DNA from: an uncultured Verrucomicrobiae bacterium
GTDB taxonomy: Bacteria; Verrucomicrobiota; Verrucomicrobiia; Limisphaerales; AAA164-E04
Reading direction: 5' to 3'
Assembly: GCA_943788245.1 (NCBI GenBank)
Contig: CALSPN010000041.1
Coordinates: 1-55,703 of the forward strand
Length of the DNA stretch: 55,703 nucleotides
The position numbers were made by a program, and so were the translations under genes. Shown here one piece after another: positions 29,363-36,955 of this stretch. The notes under the pieces were generated by a model that saw only the letters and a list, made by a program, of their open reading frames with translations, ran no database searches and was not told the origin of the DNA. The stretch's first letter is position 1. Each line of letters opens with the position of its first letter.

Positions 29363-29745
29363 TCATTTTACATTGATAGAACAGGTGGAGGCCTGTCCAT
29401 TTTTATTCATCCTCTCCGACAAGCCAGCAATCTCATTTTTTCTTATTTCTCGACCAGCCAGATGGTGGCTCAATTGCAAAGATTGATCGTTAATGTCTGC
29501 AATCCCTCCCGGAATGTAATGACTTGCGATCTGTTAGAATTGATCAGATGGACGGACAAGCTGCCTATCAAAAGTCGATAATCAATTCAAGGTTCGCAAC
29601 GGAAAATGATCAGGAGTGGTTTTCTTTGCTCTTTTGCCAACAGTCGAGCTTCATCAAGGTCTTGAATACAGAAAATAACATTTGAAACGTTCAGCTGAAC
29701 ATTCGTTATCCATGAACTCAGGAAAACAAAGGAGAATGCTTTCAT
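29363..29745 (-). pseudogene. decayed thioredoxin-fold protein (RCxP-type)
   Basis: Three pieces of one protein family appear in order on the minus strand in different frames. The first (29745-29587, 52 codons) reads MKAFSFVFLSSW as a signal-like start, then DLDEARLLAKEQRKPLLIIF and RCEP, and stops at TGA exactly where the first Cys of the family's CxxC motif is expected. The second (29578-29534) reads STFDRQLVRPSDQF; its FD sits where FD follows CxxC in such proteins. The third (29503-29363) contains IADINDQSLQLSHH. It follows the D-threonine aldolase gene by about 127 bases on the same strand. Decay is the simplest reading; sequence errors or a selenocysteine codon are alternatives. The family link is from memory. 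Confidence 0.45.
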
Positions 29746-29872
29746 TCTTAACAGCGATGATCATCGAATAATGCTTGCGCCAACCTTGAACTTTGCAGAT
29801 TCAAAGTTCTTCTCAAAAACAGTGAATGAATAGCCTGATAATGTTCACATCTGAAAAGAGCAGGTTGGCAGA

Positions 29873-30962
29873 TCAAAACGTGAGCATACGATTTCTGGAT
29901 TCAATCATCCATTTTTCTTTTGCGAGTCTATTTTCGACGACATGGAAGTGTTGATGCAGAGCCACCGTTGGGCAAATGTGCCAGGGAATGGCATAAACAG
30001 TGTCTCCTACTGAAAACAGACTCGCATCAGAGGACCTAACGACAAGGTGCTCTTCGCTGTGTGAAACCCATTCATCTACCTTCAGAGTTGAGACAATTCA
30101 TCCTGGGAGGAGCCATTTCTGAGGCAACTGCCTTGTGTCCCAGATCCAGGCAGAGAAGGTCGGGTGCAGGTTTTGATATCACCCTTGCCAAAACGACGCA
30201 TGCCCAAGAAAAGTCCAGATCAGCATATTGCGAGGCGTAACCTGCATCCCAAAGCACTGTGGTGCCCGGACTGCAAATGAATTCCGGATTGGCTGCCTGC
30301 ATTGAAAACGTAGGGCTGCCACCGGCAATAATGGGCAAGCGATCGAATCCGTTTTTTTTCAACAAACTGACGAATGCGTCCAATTTGGAATGCCAGCACT
30401 CGCAGGCCTCTTGTCTCTCTTGAATCGAAGATTGGTGCAGGTGACCATCGTAAACGTGGATTCCTCCTAATTCTACATTCACATGCGACTGAATCCATTC
30501 TCCCAGTTTCACTGCCTCTTCACCGGGAAGGATTCCCGTTCGGTTCATCCCAATGTTAAGGTCGATCCATAACTTGAGGGTGATTCGATGTTGTTTGCTT
30601 AATTTGCTCAAGGACTCAATGGATTCCTTGCAGTCAACGATTGTTCCAAAATCACGATCGGGATGTGCTTTTGCCAGGTTGATCCATCGTTTCGCATTGC
30701 ATGTGGTGGGTTGAATTGCAAGCAGCACAGATGCGGCACCAGCCTTGATTGCAGTTTCACCTTCAGCGATGGTGGCGCATTTAAATTGCTTGATGCCTGA
30801 ACGAACCATCATGCGGATGATTGCCTCCGTCTTGATGGTTTTTACATGAGGGCAAAGGCGTTTTGTATCGCCATCTACCATGTCAAGCATGCCCTGGATA
30901 TTGCTCTGAACCCGGTCAGGAAACAACAGCAAGGCTGGGGAAGGGATTTCTTCCACATTCAT
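29873..30962 (-). CDS. D-threonine aldolase-like / DSD1-family PLP enzyme, one frameshift
   Basis: Fold-type III PLP enzyme of the D-threonine aldolase / D-serine dehydratase-like family, cleaving or deaminating beta-hydroxy D-amino acids. The PLP lysine is K41 in CPHVKTIKT; KLWIDLNIGMNRTG and IIAGGSPTF follow. Uncorrected, the protein ends at 30072. In another frame the missing C-terminal domain continues: VDEWVSHSEEHLVV and YAIPWHICPTVALH, the latter with the HxC zinc motif of the family, stopping at 29873. The shift is one extra base at about 30095-30099, and correction gives about 362 residues, normal length. Start ATG at 30962 (MNVEEIPSPALLL) is preferred to 30995. It follows ridA within about 40-70 bases. 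Confidence 0.85.
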
Positions 30963-31032
30963 GATTTGATACCATGGCTGATTTGCTGGTGACATGGATG
31001 TTGCTTATAAGAAGTATGGAAAAATCAAAGGA

Positions 31033-31500
31033 TCAATCTGTGATTTCGAACATGGCCTCTATCTCCACGGTAATATTTCCGGGCAATGATCCCATGCCTA
31101 CGGCGCTTCTTGAGCCGATTCCGCATTCGGAACCAAAAACCTCGGCAAATAATTCACTACAGCCATTGATGACATAGGGATGTTCTTCAAAATCAGGATT
31201 GGCATTCACCATTCCCAGCAGCTTGATCACGCGTGTCACTCTGTCCAGACTTCCAAGTTGGCTCTTGAGCGTGGCCAGCATGGTTAAACCCACCTGCCTT
31301 GCAGCCAGTTTACCTTGCTCTTTATCCACATCAGCTCCGACTCGTCCAGTGAGTAGGGAGCCATCAAGGGTGACCGGACCATGCCCGGACACATAGGCAA
31401 GGTTGCCATGGATGACCAACGGCTTGTAAACACCGGCCGGGGCCGGGGCAGGGGGCAGGGTGAGATTGAGCTCTGTTATTTTGGATTCTGGATTCGTCAT
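31033..31500 (-). CDS. RidA/YjgF-family imine deaminase
   Basis: A 155-residue RidA/YER057c/UK114 protein. RidA enzymes hydrolyse reactive enamines and imines released by PLP-dependent dehydratases. Family features are LAYVSGHGPVTLDG, QVGLTMLATLKSQLGSLDRV and GSRSAVGMGSLPGNITVEIE; the Arg in SRSAVG corresponds to the catalytic Arg near 105 of canonical RidA. It is longer than the roughly 128-residue canonical form. Its position directly before the D-amino-acid PLP enzyme fits a shared task, mopping up imines from that enzyme. It begins 9 bases after the BNR gene stop. Confidence 0.9.
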   Translation of the reverse strand: MTNPESKITELNLTLPPAPAPAGVYKPLVIHGNLAYVSGHGPVTLDGSLLTGRVGADVDKEQGKLAARQVGLTMLATLKSQLGSLDRVTRVIKLLGMVNANPDFEEHPYVINGCSELFAEVFGSECGIGSRSAVGMGSLPGNITVEIEAMFEITD

Positions 31501-31509
31501 TTCAGTCTG

Positions 31510-32577
31510 TTACAGGATAGGCCAGATTCCGTTAGCAATCGGTTTTCCCCTGAAAAGGGTCGGATCCATTTGCACATGTTGGAATCGGTTTTGGTTGATC
31601 GTATAAATAATATGCACTTGATTGTTCTTTGTTTGAATAATAGATGGGTTTTGAAAATGTTCGGATGGGCCCTGATCGAGGACTTCAATAGCTTCCCAAT
31701 CTTTTCCATTTGAACTGACCGCCAGATTGATACGGTCGGTTAACTTCGGACTATGGTTGTAAACGATGGCAAATCTCCCGTCGTTCAATTTTACGGCGTC
31801 AAATCCACTGTTCGGCGCAGGTATGGCTAAACGTTCCATGGGCTGCCAGCTCTTGGCACCGTTGTAGCTCCAGAATTCGGTCAGGTAACCTTGTTTGGTT
31901 CGACACAAAACCTGAATATTTTGATCATCATGCATCAATATCGAGGGCTCCGTAGCTCTATACTCACCGGGGAAATTCAAGGGTTTTGTTTTCATGAATC
32001 CCCAGTTTTCTCTGAAAGGAGTGACAAATTCAAGGTGGACACGCCAACCCGCGTTTGCTGTGGCTGATGGGCAGAGTAATCTCCCGTCCTTAAGCTCGAT
32101 GGCCTTGCTTTTGATAGGGCCGTGAATGCCTTTCCTCAACTTTCTCTCCTGTGTCCACGAATGACCTCCGTCATATGAGATTTTCATGCGGCCCGACCAT
32201 GATTCACGCGAAAGTCCCACCTGATAAAACAAGGCCAGCTGACCATTGGAAGCTTTGGTCAAGACCGGGTTCCAACAAGCCTGCTGAGCGCCTGTTTTTT
32301 TCGTGGCGTGAGACGCTACCATGGTGGGGAGAGACCATGTTTTTCCGTTCCAACGGGATTGTTGAATAGTGACATCCGCATATCCAGGACGTGAGCCACT
32401 TGCCCAGACAAGGAGCAAACCATCCTTGGTTTCGATAATGTTTGGCGTGTCGTTGTAAGGGGAAGATAGGTTCTGTATGTCAGATTTAAGATTGGCACCT
32501 TGAGTTGTGAAACATAAAAGCATCCCCAAAAAAATATGCATGGAACCGATCCATGGTTTCAGTAAACGTGAAATCAT
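31510..32577 (-). CDS. exported BNR-repeat/sialidase-like protein
   Basis: A 355-residue protein with a signal peptide (SMHIFLGMLLCFTTQGA, about 12-28) and a six-bladed sialidase-type propeller. An Asp-box is seen in SYDGGHSWT and a weaker one in SSNGKDWE. Blade strands such as DGRLLCPSATANAGWRVHLE and ATEPSILMHDDQNIQVLCRT fit the BNR_2 sialidase-like family. Whether it is a true neuraminidase is uncertain: I could not place the full arginine triad, and related proteins act on other sugars. It is the first gene of the operon with ridA and the D-threonine aldolase-like gene. The 202 bases to the divergent oxidoreductase gene must hold the promoter. Confidence 0.8.
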   Translation of the reverse strand: MISRLLKPWIGSMHIFLGMLLCFTTQGANLKSDIQNLSSPYNDTPNIIETKDGLLLVWASGSRPGYADVTIQQSRWNGKTWSLPTMVASHATKKTGAQQACWNPVLTKASNGQLALFYQVGLSRESWSGRMKISYDGGHSWTQERKLRKGIHGPIKSKAIELKDGRLLCPSATANAGWRVHLEFVTPFRENWGFMKTKPLNFPGEYRATEPSILMHDDQNIQVLCRTKQGYLTEFWSYNGAKSWQPMERLAIPAPNSGFDAVKLNDGRFAIVYNHSPKLTDRINLAVSSNGKDWEAIEVLDQGPSEHFQNPSIIQTKNNQVHIIYTINQNRFQHVQMDPTLFRGKPIANGIWPIL

Positions 32578-32779
32578 CAGGCAACCATAAGCATTTGCCG
32601 ACTGGGTTTCAATCCCAGACTGGCAACTTTAAAAGGTTCTTTCTGATGATATGCCATGAAAAAAATACAATACACTGGACAACCCGTGTTCTGGCTTCCG
32701 CAGTTATCCTGTCTTGATATCCACGATCAATACTAGGGCTTGAGATTTGATGGAGTGCGTGCATAGTTTGTTAATCCCT

Positions 32780-34159
32780 ATGAAAACAAAAAACACTCCT
32801 AAACCGGCTGGAACTGTGACTCGGAGAACGTTCCTTCGCAATGGCGTGATCGCCACTACGCTCATGGCTGCACCTTCATTGACAACACGCCTCCAGGCCA
32901 ACAAGAACAGTCATCTCCAGATTTTTCAAATTGGTGTGGGCGGTATTGGCGGTATGCAGCGAAATGGTTTAAAAAAACACAAACGTTCTAAATTTGTTGG
33001 CTTTTGTGATATCGATAGAAACATCATGAAGAAAGTCGCTGCTGATTACGGTGGTGCCTGGACGGTTTCTGATTATCGCGAAGCGTTTGCCAATCGCGCA
33101 GATACTTTCGATGCTGTGATTGTGGACACGCCTGACTTTCATCATGCCCCGATGATGCTGACCGCGATGAAACACCGAAAACATATTTACGGTCAAAAGC
33201 CATTGGTTCAGCAATTGGATGAACTTCGAATGATCCGTGAAGGGTTGGCAGCTCGTCCCGAACTCGTTACTCAAATGGGGAATCAACGGGCATGTCGAAC
33301 AGGGCGCATGCAATCCGTTGAAATGCTTCGGCGCAATCAACTAGGTAAACCGGTCGCAGCATACGTCTGGACTGGAGGAATCAAGAGAGGACATTATTTC
33401 GCCGACCCTTACAGTGATTTGCCTGTGGCAAAACCTGTGCCTGATAACTTGAATTGGGATTTATGGAGAGGACCTATCAACAAGGATATCGGCTACAGTG
33501 ACGATCTGGCGCCTCGTCGCTGGCGAGCATACTGGGACACCGGCGGTGGGCAGTTGGCCGACTGGGGCTGCCATCTTTTAGACCTGCTCTACTTTGCCTA
33601 TGACCTGCCTTCACCTGAATCGGTCATTACCCACACTCACCGGGCTTCAAATGCCGGACACTCTTCTCATAATCAGAGTACCCTTACCTATCCTGGCGGC
33701 GATCAATTCGCACGCGACAAATTCGTCGTGCAATACAACGACTCTGGCTTGTTACCATCATTCTCGGCACTTGGATTACCGCCAATGAAAGTAGGGGCTA
33801 ATCGAACAATGGTTGTTTGCGAAGAAGGAACCTTGCTGTTGGAAGCTAATGGGGGGATCACAATATTTCGTAATGGTAAAGTTGCGGAAAACGAACCGCT
33901 GCCAAAGGTTGAGCCACGTCATCATTGGGAGGACTGGGCCGAGCTCTGTCTGGGAGAAGACCGCTTCGTCTGGGCTCCATTTAATGTCGGAGTTAGAATT
34001 ACTGAACCTGCTCTTCTGGCAGTGAAGGCAACGCGTTTTCCCGGCCAGGAACTGCTTTGGAATGCCAAAACTCACCGGTTTACAAATCATGACCAGGCAA
34101 ACAAGGAAATCGTCAGTCGTGAATACCGTGATGGTTTTGCACCCCCCGCATTTGCTTGA
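32780..34159 (+). CDS. Tat-exported Gfo/Idh/MocA-family oxidoreductase
   Basis: A 459-residue NAD(P)-dependent oxidoreductase of the Gfo/Idh/MocA family, usually acting on sugars or inositols. The start at 32780 (MKTKNTPKPAG) puts a twin-arginine signal TRRTFLRNG at about 14-22, followed by a hydrophobic segment. The Rossmann dinucleotide motif is IGVGGIGGMQRNG; then DAVIVDTPDFHHAPM, and KHIYGQKPLV, where the usual EKP motif reads QKP. The second domain has RWRAYWDTGGGQLADWGCHL. Tat export implies a folded, cofactor-loaded enzyme in the periplasm, common for this group in the PVC and Bacteroidota phyla. The substrate is unknown; glycan breakdown fits the neighbouring sulfatases and BNR protein. 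Confidence 0.9.
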   Translation: MKTKNTPKPAGTVTRRTFLRNGVIATTLMAAPSLTTRLQANKNSHLQIFQIGVGGIGGMQRNGLKKHKRSKFVGFCDIDRNIMKKVAADYGGAWTVSDYREAFANRADTFDAVIVDTPDFHHAPMMLTAMKHRKHIYGQKPLVQQLDELRMIREGLAARPELVTQMGNQRACRTGRMQSVEMLRRNQLGKPVAAYVWTGGIKRGHYFADPYSDLPVAKPVPDNLNWDLWRGPINKDIGYSDDLAPRRWRAYWDTGGGQLADWGCHLLDLLYFAYDLPSPESVITHTHRASNAGHSSHNQSTLTYPGGDQFARDKFVVQYNDSGLLPSFSALGLPPMKVGANRTMVVCEEGTLLLEANGGITIFRNGKVAENEPLPKVEPRHHWEDWAELCLGEDRFVWAPFNVGVRITEPALLAVKATRFPGQELLWNAKTHRFTNHDQANKEIVSREYRDGFAPPAFA

Positions 34160-34268
34160 AAATCAGGAGGATGGCATCTTGAAAGCGTAGGTTTGTGATT
34201 TTTTTGGAAATACTGAGCCCCTGAAGTTTCGGCTTCACGGCGGCTTAGGTAGTTTTGAAATTGTGCTT

Positions 34269-34297
34269 TTCAAATGCAATGCGCTCTCTAGTATAAA
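34269..34297 (+). promoter_or_regulatory. possible sigma70 promoter of the pseudopilin gene
   Basis: TTCAAA at 34269-34274 (4 of 6 to the -35 consensus) and TATAAA at 34292-34297 (5 of 6 to the -10) are separated by 17 bases and lie 18 bases before the ATG at 34316. The -10 is good and the -35 weak, so this is tentative. Confidence 0.35.
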
Positions 34298-34315
34298 ATC
34301 TAGCCCAATGCTTAT

Positions 34316-35230
34316 ATGAAGAATAATAATGCCAATTCCGCGAAAAAATGCGTGATTAAAGAGGAAGCTCCAATCAGAGCATTCACTTTGATTGAGTTGT
34401 TAGTCGTCATCGCCATTATCGCCATTCTCGCCGGAATGCTCTTGCCGGCACTGGGAAGGGCGAAAGACAAAGCTCAGTTGACTTTGGATTTGAACAACGT
34501 CAAACAGGTGCTTCTAGCAAGCCATATGTATGCTGGAGACAATGAGGATTATATCGCCCACCCGTCATGGGGAGGGAATTTGAGCGGTCCGGAAAACTGG
34601 CTTTATGCGACAAGTAACAAAGGTAGATTGCCGGGGCGTCCGAACGCGCCCGGGTCTGCCGCAGGCAAGGACGTGGACTCTCAAGCGTTTGAAAATCAAC
34701 TGGCCTTTTTTCAAATAAGTCAACTGGGATCATACATTTCAGACCAGAAAGTGCTTTGGTGCCCCAAGGATGTTTCATCCCGTCGCCGAGGTAAGCTCAA
34801 GGATTTATGGCTGGCTCGCCCGGTCAAAATTACATCCTATTGCTGGAATGGTACTATTGGTGGTTATAACAATATAGGAAAACCCGCGCTTCCGAGTGGG
34901 AAAACCTATAAGTTGACCAATTACAACGCGACTGACTGGCAGCTGTGGGAGCAGAACGAGCTCGATCCATTGAATTTCAACGATGCATCCAACGTACCCC
35001 CTCCTGGCAATACGGGTAACGGTGTTTCCATTCGCCATGCAGGTCTTGCTACATGGTGGGAACTCGATAATAAAAATGGTCAAAGCACTATAGACAATTT
35101 GCCCGGTGGTGCAGTGGTTGGGACCTTTGGAGGCAGTGCTGAAATGGTTAAATGGATCACTACTTACAAAATTATCAACAAAGATCCGATTCCCAACGTG
35201 CTCTTCAATGGGCCAATTTATTCGCGATGA
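34316..35230 (+). CDS. type II secretion/pilin-like pseudopilin
   Basis: A 304-residue protein with a class III prepilin leader. After a charged 22-residue leader the sequence reads [20 protein letters not shown], with Glu at position 5 after the expected cleavage between A and F, followed by [15 protein letters not shown]. Most prepilins have Gly before the cut; Ala is common in this phylum. The remaining globular region has the usual pattern of PVC-group H-X9-DG-like pseudopilins ([34 protein letters not shown]). Such proteins occur in many copies per genome and their roles are mostly unknown. A hairpin terminator follows at 35296. Confidence 0.85.
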   Translation: MKNNNANSAKKCVIKEEAPIRAFTLIELLVVIAIIAILAGMLLPALGRAKDKAQLTLDLNNVKQVLLASHMYAGDNEDYIAHPSWGGNLSGPENWLYATSNKGRLPGRPNAPGSAAGKDVDSQAFENQLAFFQISQLGSYISDQKVLWCPKDVSSRRRGKLKDLWLARPVKITSYCWNGTIGGYNNIGKPALPSGKTYKLTNYNATDWQLWEQNELDPLNFNDASNVPPPGNTGNGVSIRHAGLATWWELDNKNGQSTIDNLPGGAVVGTFGGSAEMVKWITTYKIINKDPIPNVLFNGPIYSR

Positions 35231-35295
35231 GGGCAATGCATGTCTTTGCAATATAAATCAGCGGGTCACTCAGTCCGCGATTTATTGATTGCTAA

Positions 35296-35334
35296 GGTAG
35301 TATTCCATGATAGCATACTACCGTTCAGTTTTTT
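35296..35334 (+). terminator. rho-independent terminator after pseudopilin gene
   Basis: A perfect 8-bp stem, GGTAGTAT (35296-35303) with ATACTACC (35315-35322), has an 11-base loop and is followed within 6 bases by six T residues (35329-35334). A second hairpin just before it (AAATCaGCGG at 35255 with CCGCGATTT to 35283) lacks a T-run. Confidence 0.6.
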
Positions 35335-35430
35335 GATACAGATATCCTCACGACGAGGCATCAGGAAAACCATAGATTCAAATAGCCTGTTTCATTTACA
35401 GGCGACCTGCTCCAAAGATTATTAAATATT

Positions 35431-36558
35431 ATGAAAAAGACACTTCTTGCACTCGCATGTGCCATGGCTCTTGTGGTGGGCTACCAATCCAGCGTTTTTG
35501 CTGATTCGGTTGAGGTAACTCTGTCCGGCACTGGTAGCTGTGCCAAATGCAAATTGAAACAAACGGATGCATGTCAGAATGCGTTGAAATCAGGTGATAC
35601 TCTCTATTTGCTCGAACATAATGCCGTGAGTAAGGCATTTCACAAAAACCTTTGTTCTGGAACTGCCAACATCACTGCAGTTGGTTCTGTCAAGGATGTC
35701 GAGGGTAAGAAAGTTCTTGTGGCTACCAAAATCAGTCTTGCAGGAGATGTGGCAAAATCAGAGGTAGCTGATAAGAAAGCATCAGGCGATCAAACGTTCA
35801 AAGGAACAGGGGTATGCACCAAGTGCATCAGTAAATTGACCAGCGCTTGTCAAAACGGTATCATTGTCGATGGCAAACTCCACTTCCTCGAACACAACGA
35901 TGTGAGCAAGGCTTATCATGAAAAAGTTTGTCAAAAGTCAACACCCACGGTCGTTTACGGTAAACTAACGGAAGTTGGTGGTGTGAAGAAAATCACGGCA
36001 TCCAAAATTGAAGAGGGTTCTGGTAAACAGTCGAAAGTCGACACGGGCAAGAAAAAAGTCCCGGCGAGTTTGACCATCAAAGGCACTGGCAGCTGCTTGA
36101 AATGTGCCCTCAAAAAATCTGATACCTGTCAAAATGCATTGACTGCAACCATCAACGGCAAAGAAAAACTCTACGTTTTTGCAAAAAACGAATGCAGTAA
36201 CGGTTTTCACAAGAACCTTTGCTCTGCTCAGGCGGAGATTGTCGCCGTTGGCACTCTGGCTGAAGAGGGAGATCAATCCATTTTCACCCCAACCAGTCTT
36301 AAACTTCAGGAGAAAAAAACCCTGACAGGAGAGGCCTTGTGCCTCAAATGTGAGCTCAAGCAGTCAAGAACATGCCAGAATGCCATCAGAGTCTCAGTGG
36401 ATGGCAAGGATTTGATCTACGCTCTGGATCAAAACAAGGTCAGTCGTTCATTTCACAGCAAAGTATGCCAATCGACTGTTGCAGTTGTGGCTCAAGGAAC
36501 AATTGCTGACATAAACGGCAAATTGGAATTCACAGCTTCTGAGATTTCAGTAAAGTGA
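35431..36558 (+). CDS. exported protein with four tandem Cys/His modules
   Basis: A 375-residue protein with a signal peptide (KKTLLALACAMALVVGYQSSVFA, about 2-24) and four repeats of about 75-90 residues. Each repeat carries the same skeleton C-x2-C-x7-C-Q-N, about 25 residues, then (F/Y)-H-x3-C: repeat 1 CAKCKLKQTDACQN and FHKNLC; repeat 2 CTKCISKLTSACQN and YHEKVC; repeat 3 CLKCALKKSDTCQN and FHKNLC; repeat 4 CLKCELKQSRTCQN and FHSKVC. A beta-strand-rich tail with GTI/GKL-type turns closes each. Four Cys and one His per module could bind a metal or form two disulfides; it is not a c-type haem site because no CxxCH occurs. I recall single-module relatives in Verrucomicrobiota but know of no function. 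The gene stands alone between terminators. Confidence 0.85.
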   Translation: MKKTLLALACAMALVVGYQSSVFADSVEVTLSGTGSCAKCKLKQTDACQNALKSGDTLYLLEHNAVSKAFHKNLCSGTANITAVGSVKDVEGKKVLVATKISLAGDVAKSEVADKKASGDQTFKGTGVCTKCISKLTSACQNGIIVDGKLHFLEHNDVSKAYHEKVCQKSTPTVVYGKLTEVGGVKKITASKIEEGSGKQSKVDTGKKKVPASLTIKGTGSCLKCALKKSDTCQNALTATINGKEKLYVFAKNECSNGFHKNLCSAQAEIVAVGTLAEEGDQSIFTPTSLKLQEKKTLTGEALCLKCELKQSRTCQNAIRVSVDGKDLIYALDQNKVSRSFHSKVCQSTVAVVAQGTIADINGKLEFTASEISVK

Positions 36559-36659
36559 TCCTTCCTTTTTTTACGCCGGTCAACCTTTCCTAAACGAAGA
36601 TTGGCTAATTGAACGATTCAATTTCTGTCAGTTTCCAATTCAAGAAATGACTCATCTCG

Positions 36660-36691
36660 AGCCAGGGAGTTAATCACTTCCTGGCTTTTTT
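36660..36691 (+). terminator. rho-independent terminator after Cys/His-module gene
   Basis: AGCCAGGGA (36660-36668) pairs with TTCCTGGCT (36678 to 36686; seven strong pairs plus G-T and A-T), followed by a run of T from 36686. It lies about 100 bases after the stop at 36558. Confidence 0.7.
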
Positions 36692-36955
36692 CCTTCTTCA
36701 CCTTTCGATGAATGTTTTTTTTCCAGCTCTCTATTTGTGAGGTCATGTTTCGGTATACCGAAATAAAACGTAAAAAGTGCCCTAAAAACCTCGTAATATG
36801 TGATTCCAACTCCCTTGCACAGGTAGTTTTCGTCTTCGTTTTGCGTAAAAAATATTCAAAAAAAGAAAATCTAATATTGCCAAATCCTGATAAATCTATA
36901 CCAAGGTCCATCTGCGTTGATACCATCGCCAGACTTAGGAAACAGAAAGATTAAA
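36692..36955 (+). promoter_or_regulatory. EF-G upstream region with 16-bp perfect palindrome
   Basis: This AT-rich leader region contains the perfect palindrome TTTCGGTATACCGAAA at 36748-36763, 192 bases before the EF-G start. A symmetrical site of this size is what a dimeric repressor or activator binds, so it is a candidate operator. No convincing -35/-10 pair was found. Short open frames here are AT-driven and not credible genes. Confidence 0.45.

Noticed and set aside
29210..29581. Plus-strand open frame of 123 codons after the MFS gene
   Set aside because: It lies antisense to the thioredoxin-like remnant whose pieces I can recognise on the minus strand, and it shows no domain, signal or ribosome-binding site.
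35431..36558. Multi-haem cytochrome c
   Set aside because: The repeated CxxC is followed by Lys, Ile, Ala or Glu, never His, so there is no CxxCH haem site.
36712..36954. Open frame of 80 codons before EF-G
   Set aside because: Composition is driven by AT-rich sequence, and it runs through the palindrome and EF-G leader.
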